Below, in pieces: positions 13,001 to 26,900 of a stretch of DNA of 64,000 nucleotides. A program made the position numbers and the translations under genes. The first letter of the stretch is position 1, and each line of letters begins with the position of its first letter. Below the pieces are notes generated by a model that ran no database searches, was not told where the DNA came from, and saw nothing but the letters and a program-made list of their open reading frames with translations. Origin of the DNA: Bathymodiolus brooksi (lineage: Eukaryota; Mollusca; Bivalvia; Mytilida; Modiolidae). The stretch is from assembly GCA_963680875.1 (NCBI GenBank), contig OY804588.1, forward strand, positions 94,730,233 through 94,794,232. The letters run 5' to 3'.

Positions 13001-16000
13001 GGTGATCCCGACTTCCAACCAAGATGGCCACCAAGCTAAAAATAGAAAAAAGGGGGATGAAATTTTAATTGTCCATTGCTGCTTTAGTGTAAGTCAAAAT
13101 GAGTTCAAATTTTAACTGCAGCTACATGGCAAGGAGTAGTTTAACATATATTCCGTGTTTTTCTGTGAAATTTTACTTTCAGCCGATATATACCGATTAT
13201 GCAAATTAGGCATATTTTGATAAAAGATCACATTTAAATCTTCTCCTCTGAAACCGCTGAACCAAATTAAACCAAACCTGGCAGGGATGGTCCCTGGGTG
13301 GGTCCCTTTCAAAATTGTGTCCGACAGCCCCGCCCTCCATTCAAGATGGCCACTGTTACTAAAAATAGAAATTTCTTCAAATGGCCAAAACTGCTCTATT
13401 TTAAGCCAGAATGTGCCCAAATTTGAACTGTGTAAGCATAATGATGAGCTTTTTAGCATATATTACAGGATTTTTTATGAACTGTGAACTTTTGCCGATT
13501 TTGACCGATTATACAAATTAGAAAAAAGGGGGGATGAAATTTTAAAAAAATCTTCTCCTCGGAAACTACAGAGCCAATATCAACCAAACTTTGTTGAAAT
13601 GATTCTTGGATGGCCCCCTTCCAAAATTGTGTCCGTTGATCCCGACTTCCAACCAAGATGTCCGCCAAGCTAAAAATAGAAAAAAGGGGGGATGAAATTT
13701 TAATTGTCCATTGCTGCTTTATTGTAAGTCAAAATGAGGTCAAATTTTAACTGCAGCTACATGGCAAGGAGTAGTTTAACATATATTCCGGGTTTTTCTG
13801 TGAAATTTTTCTTTCAGCCGATATATACCGATTATGCAAATTAGGCATATTTTGATAAAAGATCACATTTAAATCTTCTCCTCTGAAACCGCAGAACCAA
13901 ATTAAACCAAACCTGGCAGGGATGGTCCCTGGGTGGGTCCCTTTCAAAATTGTGTCCGACAGCCCCGCCCTCCATTCAAGATGGCCACTGTTACTAAAAA
14001 TAGAAATTTCTTCAAATGGTCAAAACTGCTCTATTTTAAGCCAGAATGTGCCCAAATTTGAACTGTGTAAGCATAATGATGAGCTTTTTAGCATATATTA
14101 CAGGATTTTTTATGAACTGTGAACTTTTGCCGATTTTGACCGATTATACAAATTAGAAAAAAGGGGGGATGAAATTTAAAAAAAATCTTCTCCTCGGAAA
14201 CTACTGAGCCAATATCAACCAAACTTTGTTGAAATGATTCTTGGATGGCCCCCTTCCGAAATTGTGTCCGGTGATCCCGACTTCCAACCAAGATGGCCAC
14301 CAAGCTAAAAATAGAAAAAAGGGGGATGAAATTTTAATTGTCCATTGCTGCTTTAGTGTAAGTCAAAATGAGTTCAAATTTTAACTGCAGCTACATGGCA
14401 AGGAGTAGTTTAACATATATTCCGGGTTTTTCTGTGAAATTTTACTTTCAGCCGATATATACCGATTATGCAAATTAGGCATATTTTGATAAAAGATCAC
14501 ATTTAAATCTTCTCCTCTGAAACCGCTGAACCAAATTAAACCAAACCTGGCAGGGATGGTCCCTGGGTGGGTCCCTTTCAAAATTGTGTCCGACAGCCCC
14601 GCCCTCCATTCAAGATGGCCACTGTTACTAAAAATAGAAATTTCTTCAAATGGCCAAAACTGCTCTATTTTAAGCCAGAATGTGCCCAAATTTGAACTGT
14701 GTAAGCATAATGATGAGCTTTTTAGCATATATTACAGGATTTTTTATGAACTGTGAACTTTTGCCGATTTTGACCGATTATACAAATTAGAAAAAAGGGG
14801 GGATGAAATTTTAAAAAAATCTTCTCCTCGGAAACTACTGAGCCAATATCAACCAAACTTTGTTGAAATGATTCTTGGATGGCCCCCTTCCAAAATTGTG
14901 TCCGTTGATCCCGACTTCCAACCAAGATGTCCGCCAAGCTAAAAATAGAAAAAAGGGGGGATGAAATTTTAATTGTCCATTGCTGCTTTAGTGTAAGTCA
15001 AAATGAGGTCAAATTTTAACTGCAGCTACATGGCAAGGAGTAGTTTAACATATATTCCGGGTTTTTCTGTGAAATTTTTCTTTCAGCCGATATATACCGA
15101 TTATGCAAATTAGGCATATTTTGATAAAAGATCACATTTAAATCTTCTCCTCTGAAACCGCAGAACCAAATTAAACCAAACCTGGCAGGGATGGTCCCTG
15201 GGTGGGTCCCTTTCAAAATTGTGTCCGACAGCCCCGCCCTCCATTCAAGATGGCCACTGTTACTAAAAATAGAAATTTCTTCAAATGGTCAAAACTGCTC
15301 TATTTTAAGCCAGAATGTGCCCAAATTTGAACTGTGTAAGCATAATGATGAGCTTTTTAGCATATATTACAGGATTTTTTATGAACTGTGAACTTTTGCC
15401 GATTTTGACCGATTATACAAATTAGAAAAAAGGGGGGATGAAATTTAAAAAAAATCTTCTCCTCGGAAACTACTGAGCCAATATCAACCAAACTTTGTTG
15501 AAATGATTCTTGGATGGCCCCCTTCCAAAATTGTGTCCGGTGATCCCGACTTCCAACCAAGATGGCCACCAAGCTAAAAATAGAAAAAAGGGGGATGAAA
15601 TTTTAATTGTCCATTGCTGCTTTAGTGTAAGTCAAAATGAGTTCAAATTTTAACTGCAGCTACATGGCAAGGAGTAGTTTAACATATATTCCGGGTTTTT
15701 CTGTGAAATTTTACTTTCAGCCGATATATACCGATTATGCAAATTAGGCATATTTTGATAAAAGATCACATTTAAATCTTCTCCTCTGAAACCGCTGAAC
15801 CAAATTAAACCAAACCTGGCAGGGATGGTCCCTGGGTGGGTCCCTTTCAAAATTGTGTCCGACAGCCCCGCCCTCCATTCAAGATGGCCACTGTTACTAA
15901 AAATAGAAATTTCTTCAAATGGCCAAAACTGCTCTATTTTAAGCCAGAATGTGCCCAAATTTGAACTGTGTAAGCATAATGATGAGCTTTTTAGCATATA

Positions 16001-16998
16001 TTACAGGATTTTTTATGAACTGTGAACTTTTGCCGATTTTGACCGATTATACAAATTAGAAAAAAGGGGGGATGAAATTTAAAAAAAATCTTCTCCTCGG
16101 AAACTACTGAGCCAATATCAACCAAACTTTGTTGAAATGATTCTTGGATGGCCCCCTTCCAAAATTGTGTCCGTTGATCCCGACTTCCAACCAAGATGGC
16201 CACCAAGCTAAAAATAGAAAAAAGGGGGATGAAATTTTAATTGTCCATTGCTGCTTTAGTGTAAGTCAAAATGAGTTCAAATTTTAACTGCAGCTACATG
16301 GCAAGGAGTAGTTTAACATATATTCCGGGTTTTTCTGTGAAATTTTACTTTCAGCCGATATATACCGATTATGCAAATTAGGCATATTTTGATAAAAGAT
16401 CACATTTAAATCTTCTCCTCTGAAACCGCTGAACCAAATTAAACCAAACCTGGCAGGGATGGTCCCTGGGTGGGTCCCTTTCAAAATTGTGTCCGACAGC
16501 CCCGCCCTCCATTCAAGATGGCCACTGTTACTAAAAATAGAAATTTCTTCAAATGGCCAAAACTGCTCTATTTTAAGCCAGAATGTGCCCAAATTTGAAC
16601 TGTGTAAGCATAATGATGAGCTTTTTAGCATATATTACAGGATTTTTTATGAACTGTGAACTTTTGCCGATTTTGACCGATTATACAAATTAGAAAAAAG
16701 GGGGGATGAAATTTAAAAAAATTCTTCTCCTCGGAAACTACTGAGCCAATATCAACCAAACTTTGTTGAAATGATTCTTGGATGGCCCCCTTCCAAAATT
16801 GTGTCCGTTGATCCCGACTTCCAACCAAGATGGCCACCAAGCTAAAAATAGAAAAAAGGGGGATGAAATTTTAATTGTCCATTGCTGCTTTAGTGTAAGT
16901 CAAAATGAGTTCAAATTTTAACTGCAGCTACATGGCAAGGAGTAGTTTAACATATATTCTGGGTTTTTCTGTGAAATTTTACTTTCAGCCGATATATA
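10022..16998 (+). repeat. 11-unit higher-order block, copy 1 (units 16-26)
   Basis: This 6977-bp block of eleven units is repeated immediately downstream (16999-23975). Every diagnostic variant I compared matches at an offset of exactly 6977 bp. Matches include the otherwise unique CTTCCGAAATT (14258 and 21235), AACTACAGAGCC near 13568 and 20545, TTTATTGTAAG near 13722 and 20699, the TTGCC copy in units 19 and 30, and the rare CGCAGA plus GGCC combination in units 18 and 29. The order of unit lengths also matches. Boundaries follow unit starts; the true junction can only be placed in 16982-17063. Confidence 0.93.
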
Positions 16999-19900
16999 CC
17001 GATTATGCAAATTAGGCATATTTTGATAAAAGATCACATTTAAATCTTCTCCTCTGAAACCGCAGAACCAAATTAAACCAAACCTGGCAGGGATGGTCCC
17101 TGGGTGGGTCCCTTTCAAAATTGTGTCCGACAGCCCCGCCCTCCATTCAAGATGGCCACTGTTACTAAAAATAGAAATTTCTTCAAATGGTCAAAACTGC
17201 TCTATTTTAAGCCAGAATGTGCCCAAATTTGAACTGTGTAAGCATAATGATGAGCTTTTTAGCATATATTACAGGATTTTTTATGAACTGTGAACTTTTG
17301 CCGATTTTGACCGATTATACAAATTAGAAAAAAGGGGGGATGAAATTTAAAAAAAATCTTCTCCTCGGAAACTACTGAGCCAATATCAACCAAACTTTGT
17401 TGAAATGATTCTTGGATGGCCCCCTTCCAAAATTGTGTCCGGTGATCCCGACTTCCAACCAAGATGGCCACCAAGCTAAAAATAGAAAAAAGGGGGATGA
17501 AATTTTAATTGTCCATTGCTGCTTTAGTGTAAGTCAAAATGAGTTCAAATTTTAACTGCAGCTACATGGCAAGGAGTAGTTTAACATATATTCCGGGTTT
17601 TTCTGTGAAATTTTACTTTCAGCCGATATATACCGATTATGCAAATTAGGCATATTTTGATAAAAGATCACATTTAAATCTTCTCCTCTGAAACCGCTGA
17701 ACCAAATTAAACCAAACCTGGCAGGGATGGTCCCTGGGTGGGTCCCTTTCAAAATTGTGTCCGACAGCCCCGCCCTCCATTCAAGATGGCCACTGTTACT
17801 AAAAATAGAAATTTCTTCAAATGGCCAAAACTGCTCTATTTTAAGCCAGAATGTGCCCAAATTTGAACTGTGTAAGCATAATGATGAGCTTTTTAGCATA
17901 TATTACAGGATTTTTTATGAACTGTGAACTTTTGCCGATTTTGACCGATTATACAAATTAGAAAAAAGGGGGGATGAAATTTAAAAAAAATCTTCTCCTC
18001 GGAAACTACTGAGCCAATATCAACCAAACTTTGTTGAAATGATTCTTGGATGGCCCCCTTCCAAAATTGTGTCCGTTGATCCCGACTTCCAACCAAGATG
18101 GCCACCAAGCTAAAAATAGAAAAAAGGGGGATGAAATTTTAATTGTCCATTGCTGCTTTAGTGTAAGTCAAAATGAGTTCAAATTTTAACTGCAGCTACA
18201 TGGCAAGGAGTAGTTTAACATATATTCTGGGTTTTTCTGTGAAATTTTACTTTCAGCCGATATATACCGATTATGCAAATTAGGCATATTTTGATAAAAG
18301 ATCACATTTAAATCTTCTCCTCTGAAACCGCAGAACCAAATTAAACCAAACCTGGCAGGGATGGTCCCTGGGTGGGTCCCTTTCAAAATTGTGTCCGACA
18401 GCCCCGCCCTCCATTCAAGATGGCCACTGTTACTAAAAATAGAAATTTCTTCAAATGGCCAAAACTGCTCTATTTTAAGCCAGAATGTGCCCAAATTTGA
18501 ACTGTGTAAGCATAATGATGAGCTTTTTAGCATATATTACAGGATTTTTTATGAACTGTGAACTTTTGCCGATTTTGACCGATTATACAAATTAGAAAAA
18601 AGGGGGGATGAAATTTAAAAAAAATCTTCTCCTCGGAAACTACTGAGCCAATATCAACCAAACTTTGTTGAAATGATTCTTGGATGGCCCCCTTCCAAAA
18701 TTGTGTCCGTTGATCCCGACTTCCAACCAAGATGGCCACCAAGCTAAAAATAGAAAAAAGGGGGATGAAATTTTAATTGTCCATTGCTGCTTTAGTGTAA
18801 GTCAAAATGAGTTCAAATTTTAACTGCAGCTACATGGCAAGGAGTAGTTTAACATATATTCTGGGTTTTTCTGTGAAATTTTACTTTCAGCCGATATATA
18901 CCGATTATGCAAATTAGGCATATTTTGATAAAAGATCACATTTAAATCTTCTCCTCTGAAACCGCTGAACCAAATTAAACCAAACCTGGCAGGGATGGTC
19001 CCTGGGTGGGTCCCTTTCAAAATTGTGTCCGACAGCCCCGCCCTCCATTCAAGATGGCCACTGTTACTAAAAATAGAAATTTCTTCAAATTGCCAAAACT
19101 GCTCTATTTTAAGCCAGAATGTGCCCAAATTTGAACTGTGTAAGCATAATGATGAGCTTTTTAGCATATATTACAGGATTTTTTATGAACTTTGAACTTT
19201 TGCCGATTTTGACCGATTATGCAAATTAGAAAAAAGGGGGGATGAAATTTAAAAAAAATCTTCTCCTCGGAAACTACTGAGCCAATATCAACCAAACTTT
19301 GTTGAAATGATTCTTGGATGGCCCCCTTCCAAAATTGTGTCCGTTGATCTCGACTTCCAACCAAGATGGCCGCCAAGCTAAAAATAGAAAAAAGGGGGGA
19401 TGAAATTTTAATTGTCCATTGCTGCTTTAGTGTAAGTCAAAATGAGCTCAAATTTTAACTGCAGCTACATGGCAAGGAGTAGTTTAACATATATTCCGTG
19501 TTTTTCTGTGAAATTTTTCTTTCAGCCGATATATACCGATTATGCAAATTAGGCATATTTTGATAAAAGATCACATTTAAATCTTCTCCTCTGAAACCGC
19601 AGAACCAAATTAAACCAAACCTGGCAGGGATGGTCCCTGGGTGGGTCCCTTTCAAAATTGTGTCCGACAGCCCCGCCCTCCATTCAAGATGGCCACTGTT
19701 ACTAAAAATAGAAATTTCTTCAAATGGTCAAAACTGCTCTATTTTAAGCCAGAATGTGCCCAAATTTGAACTGTGTAAGCATAATGATGAGCTTTTTAGC
19801 ATATATTACAGGATTTTTTATGAACTGTGAACTTTTGCCGATTTTGACCGATTATACAAATTAGAAAAAAGGGGGGATGAAATTTTAAAAAAATCTTCTC

Positions 19901-22900
19901 CTCGGAAACTACTGAGCCAATATCAACCAAACTTTGTTGAAATGATTCTTGGATGGCCCCCTTCCAAAATTGTGTCCGGTGATCCCGACTTCCAACCAAG
20001 ATGGCCACCAAGCTAAAAATAGAAAAAAGGGGGATGAAATTTTAATTGTCCATTGCTGCTTTAGTGTAAGTCAAAATGAGTTCAAATTTTAACTGCAGCT
20101 ACATGGCAAGGAGTAGTTTAACATATATTCCGTGTTTTTCTGTGAAATTTTACTTTCAGCCGATATATACCGATTATGCAAATTAGGCATATTTTGATAA
20201 AAGATCACATTTAAATCTTCTCCTCTGAAACCGCTGAACCAAATTAAACCAAACCTGGCAGGGATGGTCCCTGGGTGGGTCCCTTTCAAAATTGTGTCCG
20301 ACAGCCCCGCCCTCCATTCAAGATGGCCACTGTTACTAAAAATAGAAATTTCTTCAAATGGCCAAAACTGCTCTATTTTAAGCCAGAATGTGCCCAAATT
20401 TGAACTGTGTAAGCATAATGATGAGCTTTTTAGCATATATTACAGGATTTTTTATGAACTGTGAACTTTTGCCGATTTTGACCGATTATACAAATTAGAA
20501 AAAAGGGGGGATGAAATTTTAAAAAAATCTTCTCCTCGGAAACTACAGAGCCAATATCAACCAAACTTTGTTGAAATGATTCTTGGATGGCCCCCTTCCA
20601 AAATTGTGTCCGTTGATCCCGACTTCCAACCAAGATGTCCGCCAAGCTAAAAATAGAAAAAAGGGGGGATGAAATTTTAATTGTCCATTGCTGCTTTATT
20701 GTAAGTCAAAATGAGGTCAAATTTTAACTGCAGCTACATGGCAAGGAGTAGTTTAACATATATTCCGGGTTTTTCTGTGAAATTTTTCTTTCAGCCGATA
20801 TATACCGATTATGCAAATTAGGCATATTTTGATAAAAGATCACATTTAAATCTTCTCCTCTGAAACCGCAGAACCAAATTAAACCAAACCTGGCAGGGAT
20901 GGTCCCTGGGTGGGTCCCTTTCAAAATTGTGTCCGACAGCCCCGCCCTCCATTCAAGATGGCCACTGTTACTAAAAATAGAAATTTCTTCAAATGGTCAA
21001 AACTGCTCTATTTTAAGCCAGAATGTGCCCAAATTTGAACTGTGTAAGCATAATGATGAGCTTTTTAGCATATATTACAGGATTTTTTATGAACTGTGAA
21101 CTTTTGCCGATTTTGACCGATTATACAAATTAGAAAAAAGGGGGGATGAAATTTAAAAAAAATCTTCTCCTCGGAAACTACTGAGCCAATATCAACCAAA
21201 CTTTGTTGAAATGATTCTTGGATGGCCCCCTTCCGAAATTGTGTCCGGTGATCCCGACTTCCAACCAAGATGGCCACCAAGCTAAAAATAGAAAAAAGGG
21301 GGATGAAATTTTAATTGTCCATTGCTGCTTTAGTGTAAGTCAAAATGAGTTCAAATTTTAACTGCAGCTACATGGCAAGGAGTAGTTTAACATATATTCC
21401 GGGTTTTTCTGTGAAATTTTACTTTCAGCCGATATATACCGATTATGCAAATTAGGCATATTTTGATAAAAGATCACATTTAAATCTTCTCCTCTGAAAC
21501 CGCTGAACCAAATTAAACCAAACCTGGCAGGGATGGTCCCTGGGTGGGTCCCTTTCAAAATTGTGTCCGACAGCCCCGCCCTCCATTCAAGATGGCCACT
21601 GTTACTAAAAATAGAAATTTCTTCAAATGGCCAAAACTGCTCTATTTTAAGCCAGAATGTGCCCAAATTTGAACTGTGTAAGCATAATGATGAGCTTTTT
21701 AGCATATATTACAGGATTTTTTATGAACTGTGAACTTTTGCCGATTTTGACCGATTATACAAATTAGAAAAAAGGGGGGATGAAATTTTAAAAAAATCTT
21801 CTCCTCGGAAACTACTGAGCCAATATCAACCAAACTTTGTTGAAATGATTCTTGGATGGCCCCCTTCCAAAATTGTGTCCGTTGATCCCGACTTCCAACC
21901 AAGATGTCCGCCAAGCTAAAAATAGAAAAAAGGGGGGATGAAATTTTAATTGTCCATTGCTGCTTTAGTGTAAGTCAAAATGAGGTCAAATTTTAACTGC
22001 AGCTACATGGCAAGGAGTAGTTTAACATATATTCCGGGTTTTTCTGTGAAATTTTTCTTTCAGCCGATATATACCGATTATGCAAATTAGGCATATTTTG
22101 ATAAAAGATCACATTTAAATCTTCTCCTCTGAAACCGCAGAACCAAATTAAACCAAACCTGGCAGGGATGGTCCCTGGGTGGGTCCCTTTCAAAATTGTG
22201 TCCGACAGCCCCGCCCTCCATTCAAGATGGCCACTGTTACTAAAAATAGAAATTTCTTCAAATGGTCAAAACTGCTCTATTTTAAGCCAGAATGTGCCCA
22301 AATTTGAACTGTGTAAGCATAATGATGAGCTTTTTAGCATATATTACAGGATTTTTTATGAACTGTGAACTTTTGCCGATTTTGACCGATTATACAAATT
22401 AGAAAAAAGGGGGGATGAAATTTAAAAAAAATCTTCTCCTCGGAAACTACTGAGCCAATATCAACCAAACTTTGTTGAAATGATTCTTGGATGGCCCCCT
22501 TCCAAAATTGTGTCCGGTGATCCCGACTTCCAACCAAGATGGCCACCAAGCTAAAAATAGAAAAAAGGGGGATGAAATTTTAATTGTCCATTGCTGCTTT
22601 AGTGTAAGTCAAAATGAGTTCAAATTTTAACTGCAGCTACATGGCAAGGAGTAGTTTAACATATATTCCGGGTTTTTCTGTGAAATTTTACTTTCAGCCG
22701 ATATATACCGATTATGCAAATTAGGCATATTTTGATAAAAGATCACATTTAAATCTTCTCCTCTGAAACCGCTGAACCAAATTAAACCAAACCTGGCAGG
22801 GATGGTCCCTGGGTGGGTCCCTTTCAAAATTGTGTCCGACAGCCCCGCCCTCCATTCAAGATGGCCACTGTTACTAAAAATAGAAATTTCTTCAAATGGC

Positions 22901-23975
22901 CAAAACTGCTCTATTTTAAGCCAGAATGTGCCCAAATTTGAACTGTGTAAGCATAATGATGAGCTTTTTAGCATATATTACAGGATTTTTTATGAACTGT
23001 GAACTTTTGCCGATTTTGACCGATTATACAAATTAGAAAAAAGGGGGGATGAAATTTAAAAAAAATCTTCTCCTCGGAAACTACTGAGCCAATATCAACC
23101 AAACTTTGTTGAAATGATTCTTGGATGGCCCCCTTCCAAAATTGTGTCCGTTGATCCCGACTTCCAACCAAGATGGCCACCAAGCTAAAAATAGAAAAAA
23201 GGGGGATGAAATTTTAATTGTCCATTGCTGCTTTAGTGTAAGTCAAAATGAGTTCAAATTTTAACTGCAGCTACATGGCAAGGAGTAGTTTAACATATAT
23301 TCCGGGTTTTTCTGTGAAATTTTACTTTCAGCCGATATATACCGATTATGCAAATTAGGCATATTTTGATAAAAGATCACATTTAAATCTTCTCCTCTGA
23401 AACCGCTGAACCAAATTAAACCAAACCTGGCAGGGATGGTCCCTGGGTGGGTCCCTTTCAAAATTGTGTCCGACAGCCCCGCCCTCCATTCAAGATGGCC
23501 ACTGTTACTAAAAATAGAAATTTCTTCAAATGGCCAAAACTGCTCTATTTTAAGCCAGAATGTGCCCAAATTTGAACTGTGTAAGCATAATGATGAGCTT
23601 TTTAGCATATATTACAGGATTTTTTATGAACTGTGAACTTTTGCCGATTTTGACCGATTATACAAATTAGAAAAAAGGGGGGATGAAATTTAAAAAAATT
23701 CTTCTCCTCGGAAACTACTGAGCCAATATCAACCAAACTTTGTTGAAATGATTCTTGGATGGCCCCCTTCCAAAATTGTGTCCGTTGATCCCGACTTCCA
23801 ACCAAGATGGCCACCAAGCTAAAAATAGAAAAAAGGGGGATGAAATTTTAATTGTCCATTGCTGCTTTAGTGTAAGTCAAAATGAGTTCAAATTTTAACT
23901 GCAGCTACATGGCAAGGAGTAGTTTAACATATATTCTGGGTTTTTCTGTGAAATTTTACTTTCAGCCGATATATA
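16999..23975 (+). repeat. 11-unit higher-order block, copy 2 (units 27-37)
   Basis: Second tandem copy of the preceding 6977-bp block. The hybrid at the junction fits an unequal exchange. Just before the junction, the sequence (TTTTAC, A at 16981) matches the sequence leading into unit 38 (offset +6977), whereas the region before unit 16 has TTTTTC (10004). Just after it (CGCAGA, A at 17064), the sequence matches unit 16, whereas unit 38 has CGCTGA (24041). I found no difference between the copies at diagnostic sites, so the duplication looks recent. A base-by-base alignment was not done. Confidence 0.93.
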
Positions 23976-26900
23976 CCGATTATGCAAATTAGGCATATTT
24001 TGATAAAAGATCACATTTAAATCTTCTCCTCTGAAACCGCTGAACCAAATTAAACCAAACCTGGCAGGGATGGTCCCTGGGTGGGTCCCTTTCAAAATTG
24101 TGTCCGACAGCCCCGCCCTCCATTCAAGATGGCCACTGTTACTAAAAATAGAAATTTCTTCAAATGGCCAAAACTGCTCTATTTTAAGCCAGAATGTGCC
24201 CAAATTTGAACTGTGTAAGCATAATGATGAGCTTTTTAGCATATATTACAGGATTTTTTATGAACTGTGAACTTTTGCCGATTTTGACCGATTATACAAA
24301 TTAGAAAAAAGGGGGGATGAAATTTAAAAAAATTCTTCTCCTCGGAAACTACTGAGCCAATATCAACCAAACTTTGTTGAAATGATTCTTGGATGGCCCC
24401 CTTCCAAAATTGTGTCCGTTGATCCCGACTTCCAACCAAGATGGCCACCAAGCTAAAAATAGAAAAAAGGGGGATGAAATTTTAATTGTCCATTGCTGCT
24501 TTAGTGTAAGTCAAAATGAGTTCAAATTTTAACTGCAGCTACATGGCAAGGAGTAGTTTAACATATATTCCGGGTTTTTCTGTGAAATTTTTCTTTCAGC
24601 CGATATATACCGATTATGCAAATTAGGCATATTTTGATAAAAGATCACATTTAAATCTTCTCCTCTGAAACCGCAGAACCAAATTAAACCAAACCTGGCA
24701 GGGATGGTCCCTGGGTGGGTCCCTTTCAAAATTGTGTCCGACAGCCCCGCCCTCCATTCAAGATGGCCACTGTTACTAAAAATAGAAATTTCTTCAAATG
24801 GTCAAAACTGCTCTATTTTAAGCCAGAATGTGCCCAAATTTGAACTGTGTAAGCATAATGATGAGCTTTTTAGCATATATTACAGGATTTTTTATGAACT
24901 GTGAACTTTTGCCGATTTTGACCGATTATACAAATTAGAAAAAAGGGGGGATGAAATTTAAAAAAAATCTTCTCCTCGGAAACTACTGAGCCAATATCAA
25001 CCAAACTTTGTTGAAATGATTCTTGGATGGCCCCCTTCCAAAATTGTGTCCGGTGATCCCGACTTCCAACCAAGATGGCCACCAAGCTAAAAATAGAAAA
25101 AAGGGGGATGAAATTTTAATTGTCCATTGCTGCTTTAGTGTAAGTCAAAATGAGTTCAAATTTTAACTGCAGCTACATGGCAAGGAGTAGTTTAACATAT
25201 ATTCCGGGTTTTTCTGTGAAATTTTACTTTCAGCCGATATATACCGATTATGCAAATTAGGCATATTTTGATAAAAGATCACATTTAAATCTTCTCCTCT
25301 GAAACCGCTGAACCAAATTAAACCAAACCTGGCAGGGATGGTCCCTGGGTGGGTCCCTTTCAAAATTGTGTCCGACAGCCCCGCCCTCCATTCAAGATGG
25401 CCACTGTTACTAAAAATAGAAATTTCTTCAAATGGCCAAAACTGCTCTATTTTAAGCCAGAATGTGCCCAAATTTGAACTGTGTAAGCATAATGATGAGC
25501 TTTTTAGCATATATTACAGGATTTTTTATGAACTGTGAACTTTTGCCGATTTTGACCGATTATACAAATTAGAAAAAAGGGGGGATGAAATTTAAAAAAA
25601 ATCTTCTCCTCGGAAACTACTGAGCCAATATCAACCAAACTTTGTTGAAATGATTCTTGGATGGCCCCCTTCCAAAATTGTGTCCGTTGATCCCGACTTC
25701 CAACCAAGATGTCCGCCAAGCTAAAAATAGAAAAAAGGGGGGATGAAATTTTAATTGTCCATTGCTGCTTTAGTGTAAGTCAAAATGAGGTCAAATTTTA
25801 ACTGCAGCTACATGGCAAGGAGTAGTTTAACATATATTCCGGGTTTTTCTGTGAAATTTTTCTTTCAGCCGATATATACCGATTATGCAAATTAGGCATA
25901 TTTTGATAAAAGATCACATTTAAATCTTCTCCTCTGAAACCGCAGAACCAAATTAAACCAAACCTGGCAGGGATGGTCCCTGGGTGGGTCCCTTTCAAAA
26001 TTGTGTCCGACAGCCCCGCCCTCCATTCAAGATGGCCACTGTTACTAAAAATAGAAATTTCTTCAAATGGTCAAAACTGCTCTATTTTAAGCCAGAATGT
26101 GCCCAAATTTGAACTGTGTAAGCATAATGATGAGCTTTTTAGCATATATTACAGGATTTTTTATGAACTGTGAACTTTTGCCGATTTTGACCGATTATAC
26201 AAATTAGAAAAAAGGGGGGATGAAATTTAAAAAAAATCTTCTCCTCGGAAACTACTGAGCCAATATCAACCAAACTTTGTTGAAATGATTCTTGGATGGC
26301 CCCCTTCCAAAATTGTGTCCGGTGATCCCGACTTCCAACCAAGATGGCCACCAAGCTAAAAATAGAAAAAAGGGGGATGAAATTTTAATTGTCCATTGCT
26401 GCTTTAGTGTAAGTCAAAATGAGTTCAAATTTTAACTGCAGCTACATGGCAAGGAGTAGTTTAACATATATTCCGGGTTTTTCTGTGAAATTTTACTTTC
26501 AGCCGATATATACCGATTATGCAAATTAGGCATATTTTGATAAAAGATCACATTTAAATCTTCTCCTCTGAAACCGCTGAACCAAATTAAACCAAACCTG
26601 GCAGGGATGGTCCCTGGGTGGGTCCCTTTCAAAATTGTGTCCGACAGCCCCGCCCTCCATTCAAGATGGCCACTGTTACTAAAAATAGAAATTTCTTCAA
26701 ATGGCCAAAACTGCTCTATTTTAAGCCAGAATGTGCCCAAATTTGAACTGTGTAAGCATAATGATGAGCTTTTTAGCATATATTGCAGGATTTTTTATGA
26801 ACTGTGAACTTTTGCCGATTTTGACCGATTATACAAATTAGAAAAAAGGGGGGATGAAATTTAAAAAAAATCTTCTCCTCGGAAACTACTGAGCCAATAT

